Origin: Gammaproteobacteria bacterium
GTDB taxonomy: Bacteria > Pseudomonadota > Gammaproteobacteria > UBA5335
DNA length: 5,509 nucleotides
Reading direction: 5' to 3'
NCBI GenBank assembly: GCA_011620145.1
Contig: WOZT01000111.1
Span: 1 to 5,509 of the forward strand
A program made the position numbers and the translations under genes. Of this stretch, positions 1 through 5,509 are shown one piece after another; position 1 is the stretch's first letter; every line of letters starts with the position of its first letter. The notes beneath the pieces were generated by a model. That model made no database searches. It was given only the letters and a program-made list of their open reading frames with translations, and was not told the origin of the DNA.

Positions 1-66
1 GCCGCTCGCCACAAGAGCCGCCTCAACAAGCGGCTCAAGGCCCTGAGCCAGGCCAGCTCTGCCTGA
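1..66 (+). CDS. rpsT: 30S ribosomal protein S20, C-terminal end (5' truncated by window)
   Basis: The window opens in frame inside a plus-strand gene whose last 21 residues begin AARHKSRLNKRLKAL, then a short Ser/Ala tail and a TGA stop. The AARHKSRLN..(K/R)xKAL pattern is the conserved, strongly basic C-terminal helix of ribosomal protein S20, which binds 16S rRNA in the body of the small subunit early in assembly. About three quarters of the gene lies to the left of the window, so its start and promoter cannot be seen. A clear intrinsic terminator follows the stop codon by about 28 bp. The position close to proB and obg matches the known gammaproteobacterial gene order. Only the C-terminus supports the call, but it is characteristic. 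Confidence 0.93.
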   Translation, partial: AARHKSRLNKRLKALSQASSA

Positions 67-94
67 TTCCGGAACACCCCGTCCGGATCGCCCC

Positions 95-121
95 AAGCCC
101 TGCCCATGCAGGGCTTTTTTT
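95..121 (+). terminator. Intrinsic terminator of rpsT
   Basis: A perfect 9-bp stem (AAGCCCTGC at 95-103 with GCAGGGCTT at 108-116) has a 4-nt CCAT loop and runs straight into a seven-T tract (115-121). This is a classical rho-independent terminator for plus-strand transcripts leaving rpsT, and it isolates the next gene. Confidence 0.93.
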
Positions 122-163
122 ATCCTGTGCCAGGACGCGCCGGCAAGGGCAGGCATGATCACC

Positions 164-169
164 TACAAT
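164..169 (+). promoter_or_regulatory. Possible -10 box of the MAPEG-family gene
   Basis: TACAAT (5 of 6 matches to the sigma70 -10 consensus) lies just downstream of the rpsT terminator and about 50 bp before the chosen start of the MAPEG gene. No good -35 box is seen at 16-18 bp spacing, so the promoter is tentative. If real, transcription would begin near 176. That excludes the upstream ATG at 168 and supports the start at 219. Confidence 0.35.
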
Positions 170-218
170 GACGGCGCAAAACCCCACCCCCATCACCCCA
201 TGCAAGGAATCCCCAGCC

Positions 219-593
219 ATGACGATTGCCTACTGGTGCGTGCTCATCGCCGCCATCATTCCCATGCTGATGTCCACGCTGGCCAAGGCCGGCGGCCCCG
301 GCTTCGATAACCACACTGTGCGCGCCTACCTGGATGCGCAGACCGGCTGGCGGCAGCGCGCCAACTGGGCGCAGCAGAATGGCTATGAAGCCTTCCCGCC
401 CTTCGCCGCCGCCGTGCTCATCGCCCATCAGGCGGGCGCCGATCAGTCCACCGTGGATACGCTGGCCGTGGCCTTCATCGTGATTCGCCTGATCTATGGC
501 GCAATCTACATCGCCAACCTGGCGACCCTGCGCAGCCTGGTGTGGACCGCCGGCTTTGCCTGTGTGGTGGGCTTGTTCGTCGCCGCCGCCTGA
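219..593 (+). CDS. MAPEG-family small integral membrane protein
   Basis: A 124-residue hydrophobic protein with about four predicted membrane segments (roughly residues 3-22, 59-72, 77-97 and 103-123). The stretch around residues 47-63 (RANWAQQNGYEAFPPFAA) carries the (A/R)..NxxEAFPPF signature of the MAPEG superfamily (membrane-associated proteins in eicosanoid and glutathione metabolism). The later R90-x2-Y-G-A-x-Y-x-A-N segment also fits. Bacterial members of about 125-130 residues are common inner-membrane proteins, and most have no proven substrate, so glutathione-dependent activity is only a family-level possibility. I chose the ATG at 219 rather than the in-frame ATG at 168. An AAGGA ribosome binding site (204-208) lies 10 nt before 219, the homologous hydrophobic region starts there, and 168 overlaps the likely -10 box. 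The gene is convergent with proB and not in its operon. Confidence 0.85.
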   Translation: MTIAYWCVLIAAIIPMLMSTLAKAGGPGFDNHTVRAYLDAQTGWRQRANWAQQNGYEAFPPFAAAVLIAHQAGADQSTVDTLAVAFIVIRLIYGAIYIANLATLRSLVWTAGFACVVGLFVAAA

Positions 594-636
594 TCCCGGC
601 ACTCCGGCGGGTCACGGCCGCCAAAGTGGCTTTCCG

Positions 637-657
637 AAAAACTCAGGAAGCTGCCTG
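637..657 (-). terminator. Weak candidate terminator downstream of proB
   Basis: Read on the minus strand, a short CAGG/CCTG stem with a 6-nt loop is followed by AG and TTTTT. The stem is only 4 bp, about 125 bp past the proB stop, so it is a poor intrinsic terminator on its own. It is listed because it is the only T-tract following a stem on this strand in the gap. Confidence 0.2.
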
Positions 658-703
658 GGGAGGGGCAAGGACCTCGGGAGCCGCGAACACAGGGACGTGC
701 GAA

Positions 704-740
704 CTCACTTTGTCGAATCAGGAGGATTCGTCAACGTGAG
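704..740. repeat. Long imperfect inverted repeat with AGGAG loop
   Basis: Two 16-nt arms (704-719 and 725-740) pair at 14 of 16 positions, with mismatches at 709/735 and 713/731. They enclose a 5-nt AGGAG loop (720-724). No T-tract follows on either strand, so it is not an ordinary intrinsic terminator. It could be an RNA hairpin in the proB 3' UTR or the MAPEG 3' UTR, a protein-binding site, or one unit of a dispersed palindromic repeat. The function is unknown. Confidence 0.7.
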
Positions 741-766
741 CCCGGGGGCCTCGCCCTTCCCCGGGC
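740..766. repeat. GC-rich hairpin just after the proB stop
   Basis: A perfect 8-bp inverted repeat (GCCCGGGG at 740-747 with CCCCGGGC at 759-766) has an 11-nt loop. On the minus strand it begins 16 nt after the proB stop codon. It lacks a T-tract. It may stabilise the 3' end of the proB mRNA or act as a Rho-assisted or U-less terminator. It abuts the preceding inverted repeat at base 740. Confidence 0.6.
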
Positions 767-782
767 AGGCGGCGACGTAGAT

Positions 783-1907
783 TCAATGCACCACCATGTT
801 GTCGCGGTGGATCAGTTCCGGCTCGTCCACATAGCCCAGCAACTCCGGGATGCGATTGCTGGGCTGCCCCTGGATGCGCCGGCATTCCTCGGCGCTGTAG
901 TTGACCAGGCCGCGCGCCACTTCCACGCCATCCGGCCCACGGCAGATCACCACGTCGCCGCGCCGGAAATGCCCCTGCACCGCCGTCACACCCACCGGCA
1001 ACAGGCTGCGCCCGGCCTCGCGCACCACCCGCACCGCGCCGGCATCGAGCGTCAATTCGCCATGGGCCTGCAAATGGCTGTTGATCCACTGCTTGCGCGC
1101 CGCCAAGGGTTCCCTGGCCGGATGCAACAGGGTGCCGATTGCGTCCCCACGGGCGATGCGCAGCAGCACGTCGGGATGGCGGCCGTTGGCGATCACCGTC
1201 GCCGCGCCGCCCCGCGCCGCCCGGGCCGCGGCGGTGAGCTTGGTAAACATGCCGCCACGCCCCAGCGCGCCCGGCGTCGGTGTGGCCATGGCCAGCAGGG
1301 CGGCATCCCCCGCCTGACCCTCACTGATCAGCCGGGCATCCGGATGATTGCGTGGATCCTGATCGAACAGACCGTCCTGGTCGGTCAGGATCACCATCAA
1401 TTCAGCCTCGACCAGATTCGCCACCAAGGAGGCCAGGCTGTCGTTGTCGCCGAAGCGCAATTCCTCGGTGCTGACGGTGTCGTTTTCGTTGATGATGGGA
1501 ATGGTGTCGAGATCGAGCAGGGTCTTGAGGGTGCTGCGGGCGTTGAGGTGGCGCTGGCGGTCGGTGAGATCGGCATAGCTCAACAGGATCTGGGCGGCAT
1601 GCAGGCCATGGCGCGCAAATTCGGTTTCATAGGCCTGGATCAAGCGCATCTGGCCCACCGCAGCGGCGGCCTGGAGCTCATGCAGCGCCTGCGGGCGTTT
1701 GGACCAGCCCAGCCGCTCCATGCCGGCGGCCACCGCGCCGGAGGAAACGAGCGTCACCTGCTTGCCTTGCCGGTGCAATGCGGCCAACTGGGTCGCCCAG
1801 GCCGCCAGCGCGCCTTCGTCCAGCCCCTGGCCATTGTTGGTCACCAGCGCGCTGCCGACCTTCACCACCCAGCGCCGACTCTGTCCCAGACTGTTGCGGT
1901 CGTTCAT
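783..1907 (-). CDS. proB: Glutamate 5-kinase (first step of proline synthesis)
   Basis: The enzyme phosphorylates L-glutamate with ATP to gamma-glutamyl phosphate in the cytoplasm, the committed and proline-inhibited step of proline synthesis. The 374-residue product has the full two-domain form. An N-terminal amino acid kinase domain (about 10-265) shows [11 protein letters not shown] (13-23), SSGAVAAG (55-62), NENDTVS (140-146), [12 protein letters not shown] (152-163), [12 protein letters not shown] (174-185) and [12 protein letters not shown] (216-227). A C-terminal PUA domain (about 280-362) contains RRGDVV and the GLVNYSAEE(C)RRI..S region. Length matches the family (367-375). The ATG at 1907 is preferred because a GGGGGAGAG ribosome binding site sits a few bases upstream. 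An in-frame GTG at 1940 would add 11 residues without a good binding site. It lies 94 bp downstream of obg with no terminator between, so the two are probably co-transcribed. The proline synthesis partner proA is not in this window. Confidence 0.96.
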   Translation of the reverse strand: MNDRNSLGQSRRWVVKVGSALVTNNGQGLDEGALAAWATQLAALHRQGKQVTLVSSGAVAAGMERLGWSKRPQALHELQAAAAVGQMRLIQAYETEFARHGLHAAQILLSYADLTDRQRHLNARSTLKTLLDLDTIPIINENDTVSTEELRFGDNDSLASLVANLVEAELMVILTDQDGLFDQDPRNHPDARLISEGQAGDAALLAMATPTPGALGRGGMFTKLTAAARAARGGAATVIANGRHPDVLLRIARGDAIGTLLHPAREPLAARKQWINSHLQAHGELTLDAGAVRVVREAGRSLLPVGVTAVQGHFRRGDVVICRGPDGVEVARGLVNYSAEECRRIQGQPSNRIPELLGYVDEPELIHRDNMVVH

Positions 1908-2001
1908 CCGCGACTCTCCCCCCACCTCGCCGCCGGACACATCCGATCTTGGCGCGCGCTGATTTCTTCCGTCATCGTCTAAGCATGGCCAGCGTCAGAT
2001 C

Positions 2002-3087
<1,086 letters not shown>

Positions 3088-3089
3088 CT

Positions 3090-3127
3090 AAAAACAAAAC
3101 GGCCCCGCGCATCGTCACGCGGGGCCG
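3090..3127 (-). terminator. Intrinsic terminator / attenuator between rpmA and obg
   Basis: On the minus strand a perfect 10-bp GC-rich stem (CGGCCCCGCG with CGCGGGGCCG; arms 3118-3127 and 3100-3109, 8-nt loop) is followed directly by TTTTGTTTTT (3090-3099). This is a strong rho-independent terminator by sequence. It lies 26 bp after the rpmA stop and only 14 bp before the obg ATG, with no evident promoter between. Partial read-through is the simplest way for obg and proB to be expressed, giving less of them than of L21 and L27. Confidence 0.85.
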
Positions 3128-3153
3128 CCGGAAAACAGCGGTCTGCCGAAGGC

Positions 3154-3411
3154 TTAGTCCGCGAGAATACTGACAAACTTGCGGTTGTTCGGGCCTTTCA
3201 CCTGGAACACCACACGGCCATCGGCCTTGGCGAACAGGGTATGGTCCTTGCCACAGCCGACGTTGAGACCGGGATGGAAGCGGGTGCCGCGCTGACGGAC
3301 CAGGATATGGCCTGCCACCACTTGCTCACCGCCGAAATGCTTCACGCCGAGGCGCTTGGCGTGGGAATCGCGGCCGTTGCGGGTGCTGCCGCCTGCTTTC
3401 TTATGTGCCAT
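3154..3411 (-). CDS. rpmA: 50S ribosomal protein L27
   Basis: L27 is a small basic protein of the large ribosomal subunit whose N-terminal arm reaches the peptidyl transferase centre and helps position tRNA. The 85-residue product starts [16 protein letters not shown] and continues with the conserved [37 protein letters not shown] and GRVVF segments. This is the full usual length of about 85 residues. The N-terminus is the mature Gram-negative type (MAHKKAGGS), without the cleaved leader found in Firmicutes. The start at 3411 is fixed by this motif and by an AGGTGA ribosome binding site about 8 nt upstream. It lies 63 bp downstream of rplU in the same transcription unit, the usual rplU-rpmA pairing. 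The strong hairpin and T-tract after its stop probably end most transcripts. Confidence 0.98.
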   Translation of the reverse strand: MAHKKAGGSTRNGRDSHAKRLGVKHFGGEQVVAGHILVRQRGTRFHPGLNVGCGKDHTLFAKADGRVVFQVKGPNNRKFVSILAD

Positions 3412-3474
3412 GGGTATTCACCTGATCGCTGAAAACATTGGGCCATTCGGGACCCGCCACAGGGCAAGGCGGCT

Positions 3475-3789
3475 TCAAGCGCCCTGGATCGCCGTGATCT
3501 CGAGCTCCGTGAAGAGCTGGCGATGCCCCTTGCGCCGCATGTAGTGCTTGCGGCGGCGAAATTTGACGATCTCGACCTTGTCGCCCTTGCCGTGGGCGCG
3601 CACCGTGGCGGTGACCTTGCCACCCTCCACGAAGGGGCGACCGATGGTGAGGGCTTCGCCTTCACCGACCAGCAAAACCCGGTCGAATTCAATCTGGCTG
3701 CCGGCTTCCGCGGACAACTTTTCCACGCGCAGGACTTCGCCTTCCTGCACCCGATATTGCTTGCCACCGGTATGGATCACCGCGTACAT
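3475..3789 (-). CDS. rplU: 50S ribosomal protein L21
   Basis: L21 is a large-subunit protein that binds 23S rRNA near L20 and takes part in early 50S assembly. The 104-residue product (family length about 103) begins [20 protein letters not shown]. It shows the typical beta-barrel segments [26 protein letters not shown] and [20 protein letters not shown], followed by [11 protein letters not shown]. The basic [15 protein letters not shown] run (about 78-92) is the rRNA-binding L21 hallmark. The ATG at 3789 has a GGAGA ribosome binding site 9 nt upstream. It is the first gene of the minus-strand cluster and lies behind a good promoter. It is divergent from ispB, as in many gammaproteobacteria. 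Confidence 0.98.
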   Translation of the reverse strand: MYAVIHTGGKQYRVQEGEVLRVEKLSAEAGSQIEFDRVLLVGEGEALTIGRPFVEGGKVTATVRAHGKGDKVEIVKFRRRKHYMRRKGHRQLFTELEITAIQGA

Positions 3790-3993
3790 TACTGACTGTC
3801 TCCACAGGGGCCGCTCGGGCCCAAGTCACAAAGAACAGCTATCTTAACGTCGCCAGTGGAGACAGGTCAAACGCCATTGCATCCGACCGCGCAGACCCTC
3901 GATCCTGGCGGCGACTCAAGGTCAGCGACCCCCTATCACCAGCCCGTCCCGGCAGGGGACTGGACGGCAACAGCACGGCAAACGGAACGCCCC
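3790..3993. other. Divergent regulatory region between rplU and ispB
   Basis: About 200 bp between the two divergent starts. It holds the rplU promoter (3841-3870), a short hairpin in the rplU leader (arms GGGCC 3808-3812 and GGCCC 3818-3822), and a perfect 10-bp inverted repeat (3796-3805 / 3856-3865). No convincing plus-strand promoter for ispB could be picked out. An in-frame opening from an ATG at 3856 runs into ispB, but its 46 residues do not look like part of the enzyme. Confidence 0.6.
3841..3870 (-). promoter_or_regulatory. Sigma70-type promoter of rplU-rpmA
   Basis: On the minus strand TTGACC (3865-3870, 5 of 6 matches to the -35 consensus) is followed after 18 bp by TAAGAT (3841-3846, 4 of 6 matches to the -10). 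The predicted transcription start is near 3834, giving a leader of about 45 nt before the rplU ATG. Confidence 0.7.
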
Positions 3994-4971
3994 ATGCACG
4001 GCTCTGAGATCACGGAAATCCTTGCTCCCATCCAGGATGACATGCAGCGCATGGATGCCCTGCTCAAGCGCGCCATGAACTCGGTGGTGCCGCTGGTGGG
4101 AGAGATCAACCATCACATCATCAGCAGTGGCGGCAAGCGCCTGCGGCCAGCGGTGCTGCTGCTGGCGGCGCGGGCCTGTGGTTATACCGGCGATGAACAC
4201 CTGCGGCTGGCAGCCGCCACCGAGGCGGTGCATACCGCGACCTTGCTGCATGACGATGTGGTCGATCGTTCCCGGTTGCGGCGCGGCCGTCCCACCGCCA
4301 ATCAGGTCTGGGGCAACGAGGCCAGCGTCTTGGTGGGCGACTTCATGTATTCGCGCGCCACCCAGATGATCGTGGAAAGCGAGCGGCTGGACATCGTGGC
4401 GGTGCTGTCCACCGCCGCCAACGACATTGCCGAGGGCGAGGTGGTCCAGCTCAGCAATCGCCACAACCCCGGCCTGTCCGAGCAACAGTATTTCGACGTC
4501 ATCCGCAACAAGACGGCGCGCCTGTTCGAGGCCAGCGCCCAGGTCGGCGCCCTCATCGCCAAGGCGCCCAAGGCCCGCGAGCGCGCGCTGGCCCGCTATG
4601 GCATCCATTTGGGCAATGCCTTCCAGCTCATCGACGACACCCTGGATTTCACCGGCACGGTGGACGCCATCGGCAAAAATCTCGGCGATGACCTGGCCGA
4701 TGGCAAGACCACCCTGCCGCTGATCCACGCCATGCGCCAGGCAAGCCCCGAGCAGGCCGAGTGCATCCGCCAGGCGATCCGCAAGGGCAGCCTGGAGCGC
4801 CTGCCGGAAATCCTCGCGGCCATTGAGTCGACGGGCGCCATCGACTACACTGCGCGGCTTGCGGCTCATGAAAGCGAGCAAGCCATCGACGCCCTCTCGG
4901 CGCTGGATGACTCCGCTTTCCGCAGGTCCCTTGCCGATCTGGCGCGCTTCGCGGTGCAACGCGACCGCTAG
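3994..4971 (+). CDS. ispB: Long-chain (octaprenyl-type) polyprenyl diphosphate synthase
   Basis: This trans-prenyltransferase adds isopentenyl diphosphate units to farnesyl diphosphate to make the long side chain of ubiquinone/menaquinone in the cytoplasm. The 325-residue product (E. coli IspB is 323) shows GGKRLRP (46-52) and the first aspartate-rich motif LLHDDVVDRSRLRRGRPTAN (84-103; DDVVD 87-91). It also has GNEASVLVGDF, the second aspartate-rich motif LIDDTLDFTG (212-221; DDTLD 214-218) and the DDLADGKTTLPL region (232-243). The small residue Ala82 five positions before the first DDxxD fits a long-chain enzyme, but exact chain length cannot be read from sequence. The ATG at 3994 aligns with the normal N-terminus. 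Its ribosome binding site is poor, and the frame stays open upstream to an ATG at 3856, which would add 46 Pro/Thr-rich residues. Divergence from rplU is the classical ispB context. Confidence 0.95.
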   Translation: MHGSEITEILAPIQDDMQRMDALLKRAMNSVVPLVGEINHHIISSGGKRLRPAVLLLAARACGYTGDEHLRLAAATEAVHTATLLHDDVVDRSRLRRGRPTANQVWGNEASVLVGDFMYSRATQMIVESERLDIVAVLSTAANDIAEGEVVQLSNRHNPGLSEQQYFDVIRNKTARLFEASAQVGALIAKAPKARERALARYGIHLGNAFQLIDDTLDFTGTVDAIGKNLGDDLADGKTTLPLIHAMRQASPEQAECIRQAIRKGSLERLPEILAAIESTGAIDYTARLAAHESEQAIDALSALDDSAFRRSLADLARFAVQRDR

Positions 4972-4995
4972 CCGCCAGTCCCGCTTAAGCACCAT

Positions 4996-5072
4996 CGGGG
5001 TGTAGCTCAGCTTGGTAGAGCGCTGCTTTCGGGAAGCAGAGGTCACAGGTTCGAATCCTGTTACCCCGACCA
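4996..5072 (+). tRNA. tRNA-Pro (anticodon CGG)
   Basis: A complete cloverleaf of 77 nt. The acceptor stem is CGGGGTG/TACCCCG, the D arm GCTC/GAGC, the anticodon stem CTGCT/AGCAG with loop TTCGGGA (anticodon CGG at 5030-5032), the variable loop AGGTC, and the T arm ACAGG-TTCGAAT-CCTGT. Discriminator A73 and an encoded CCA end follow. C1-G72 with A73 is the bacterial tRNA-Pro identity. It reads the CCG proline codon, which is frequent in GC-rich genomes. It starts 24 bp after the ispB stop with no terminator or clear promoter between, so co-transcription with ispB is possible. Confidence 0.98.
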
Positions 5073-5094
5073 CATTCTTATCGACCACCCCAGC

Positions 5095-5400
5095 CTAATC
5101 GCCGCATTCGCGGTGTTGGTGTTTCTTTTCGTGCCCCGAATCCGGCACCGGATCGAGCCCGAACCCGCCCCAGGGATGACAGCGCGCCAAGCGCCGCAAC
5201 GCATACCAGCCACCCCGCCAGGGACCATGACGCTCCAGCGCTTCCAGCGCATAGGCCGAACAGGTAGGGGTGTAGCGGCAACGCGGGGCCAGCCAGGGCG
5301 ATACCCCCATCTGATAGGCCCGCACCAGCGCCATGAGACCGCGCGCCAGTGCGCGCGAAATCCCGCTTGATTGCCCGCCATTGCGTTTCCGCCGACCCAT
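5095..5400 (-). CDS. yidD: Membrane protein insertion efficiency factor YidD
   Basis: YidD is a small inner-membrane-associated protein that improves insertion and folding of membrane proteins together with the YidC insertase. The 101-residue product contains the family core: [20 protein letters not shown] (25-44), [16 protein letters not shown] (45-60), then [20 protein letters not shown] and DPVP (63-86). The three conserved cysteines (41, 47, 74) are present. Beyond the core there are about 20 extra basic N-terminal residues and a His/charged tail ([12 protein letters not shown]). The ATG at 5400 is preferred because AGGG lies about 8 nt upstream. The ATG at 5415 has its GGTGA only 1 nt away, which is too close. 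An internal ATG at 5334 would give a shorter family-typical protein but lacks a binding site. Unlike the usual rpmH-rnpA-yidD-yidC order, it here stands alone, convergent with tRNA-Pro. Confidence 0.92.
   Translation of the reverse strand: MGRRKRNGGQSSGISRALARGLMALVRAYQMGVSPWLAPRCRYTPTCSAYALEALERHGPWRGGWYALRRLARCHPWGGFGLDPVPDSGHEKKHQHRECGD
5100..5130 (+). terminator. Candidate terminator after tRNA-Pro
   Basis: A 6-bp stem (5100-5105 with 5110-5115, one G-T pair, ATTC loop) is followed by a T-rich run TTGGTGTTTCTTTTC. It lies about 28 bp after the tRNA, inside the 3' end of the convergent yidD. The stem is short and the T-run interrupted, so this is only a plausible terminator. Confidence 0.35.
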
Positions 5401-5415
5401 GACCGCCGCCCTCAT

Positions 5416-5444
5416 TTCACCGGCAACAATCGAAACGTTATACT
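5416..5444 (+). promoter_or_regulatory. Promoter of the gene starting at the right edge
   Basis: TTCACC (5416-5421, 4 of 6) is followed by a 17-bp spacer and TATACT (5439-5444, 5 of 6). The expected transcription start is about 5450-5452, only 2-4 nt before an ATG at 5454. The opposite strand reads TATAAC at 5437-5442, so the same bases could serve as a -10 box towards yidD, although no matching -35 is seen on that side. Confidence 0.55.
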
Positions 5445-5453
5445 ATTTCGCAA

Positions 5454-5509
5454 ATGAATGCTTCCCGACGGTCCCGCTTGCGCCCCGTGGCGCGCTTCGC
5501 CCTGCTGAT
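5454..5509 (+). CDS. Start of an unidentified gene, possible secreted or membrane protein (3' truncated by window)
   Basis: The frame from the ATG at 5454 is open to the window end and encodes MNASRRSRLRPVARFALL. This is a basic stretch followed by the beginning of a hydrophobic run, like the n-region and early h-region of a signal peptide or a first membrane anchor. Only about 18 residues are visible, so no family can be assigned. There is no ribosome binding site before the ATG. The promoter at 5416-5444 would start transcription almost at the start codon, suggesting leaderless translation. The alternative ATG at 5458 is in another frame and soon meets a stop. A later in-frame GTG (5487) also lacks a binding site. 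The gene is divergent from yidD. Confidence 0.5.
   Translation, partial: MNASRRSRLRPVARFALL

Larger units (their letters stand above)
594..782. other. Intergenic region between convergent MAPEG gene and proB
   Basis: About 190 bp with no convincing gene. It holds two adjacent inverted repeats (704-740 and 740-766) next to the proB stop. There is also a weak minus-strand terminator-like element at 637-657 (4-bp CAGG/CCTG stem, 6-nt loop, then AG and five Ts). No strong bidirectional terminator with a T-tract is visible, so how transcription from either side ends is unclear. Confidence 0.6.

Noticed and set aside
168..218. Upstream in-frame ATG extending the MAPEG protein by 17 residues
   Set aside because: The ATG overlaps the probable -10 box, lacks a ribosome binding site and adds a Pro-rich stretch outside the family domain.
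159..602. 147-codon minus-strand open frame opposite the MAPEG gene
   Set aside because: Gly/His-rich shadow. The plus-strand frame has membrane segments and the MAPEG signature.
594..782. Known riboswitch or ribozyme in the gap
   Set aside because: I could not match the conserved cores of c-di-GMP, SAM/SAH or hammerhead classes. The structure is two simple hairpins only.
1908..1940. In-frame GTG start extending proB by 11 residues
   Set aside because: No good ribosome binding site. The ATG at 1907 has a strong one and gives the family-typical length.
1904..1975. Proline-responsive attenuator leader peptide for proB
   Set aside because: The 23-codon leader ORF contains only one proline codon, and no terminator/antiterminator hairpin lies between it and proB.
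786..1982. 398-codon plus-strand open frame antisense to proB
   Set aside because: Composition is His/Gln/Ala/Arg-rich as expected from the complement of GC-rich coding DNA, with no family motifs. proB on the other strand is unmistakable.
3808..3822. Terminator in the rplU leader
   Set aside because: The 5-bp hairpin has no T-tract on either strand and is too short. It may at most be a leader hairpin.
3922..5088. 388-codon minus-strand open frame antisense to ispB, beginning across the tRNA-Pro gene
   Set aside because: Its N-terminus (GFEPVTSASRKQRSTKLSYT) is the well-known spurious peptide obtained by translating the antisense of a tRNA. The rest is the complement of ispB, which has full family motifs.

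Overview
This 5.5 kb window is GC-rich bacterial chromosome. The gene order (rpsT / proB-obg-rpmA-rplU on the minus strand / divergent ispB on the plus strand) is a conserved housekeeping arrangement of Gammaproteobacteria such as Pseudomonas and relatives. The protein sequences fit a gammaproteobacterium with strongly GC-biased codon use, but I cannot name a genus. There are no insertion sequences, CRISPR arrays, phage genes or toxin-antitoxin genes.

Left part (1-782): the last 22 codons of rpsT (ribosomal protein S20, plus strand) end at a textbook intrinsic terminator. A small membrane protein of the MAPEG family follows on the plus strand. It is separated from the convergent proB by about 190 bp without a gene, and this gap holds two adjacent inverted repeats.

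Central part (783-3870): a minus-strand cluster runs rplU (L21) -> rpmA (L27) -> obg (ribosome-assembly GTPase) -> proB (glutamate 5-kinase). A good sigma70-type promoter lies upstream of rplU. A strong intrinsic terminator lies between rpmA and obg, with its T-tract ending only 14 bp before the obg start codon. It probably acts as an attenuator that lowers obg/proB expression relative to the two ribosomal proteins.

Right part (3871-5509): ispB (long-chain polyprenyl diphosphate synthase for the ubiquinone side chain) on the plus strand is followed 24 bp later by tRNA-Pro(CGG), with no visible terminator between them. A convergent yidD (membrane-protein insertion factor) lies on the minus strand. 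At the right edge a new plus-strand gene begins, apparently nearly leaderless, from a promoter whose -10 box is shared with the divergent yidD side.

Most of the window is ordinary core genome, and I found no convincing new multi-gene system. The observations worth a second look are regulatory: the obg attenuator, the inverted repeat joining the rplU promoter and ribosome binding site, the proB leader ORF chain, the hairpin pair after proB, and the leaderless gene at the right edge.
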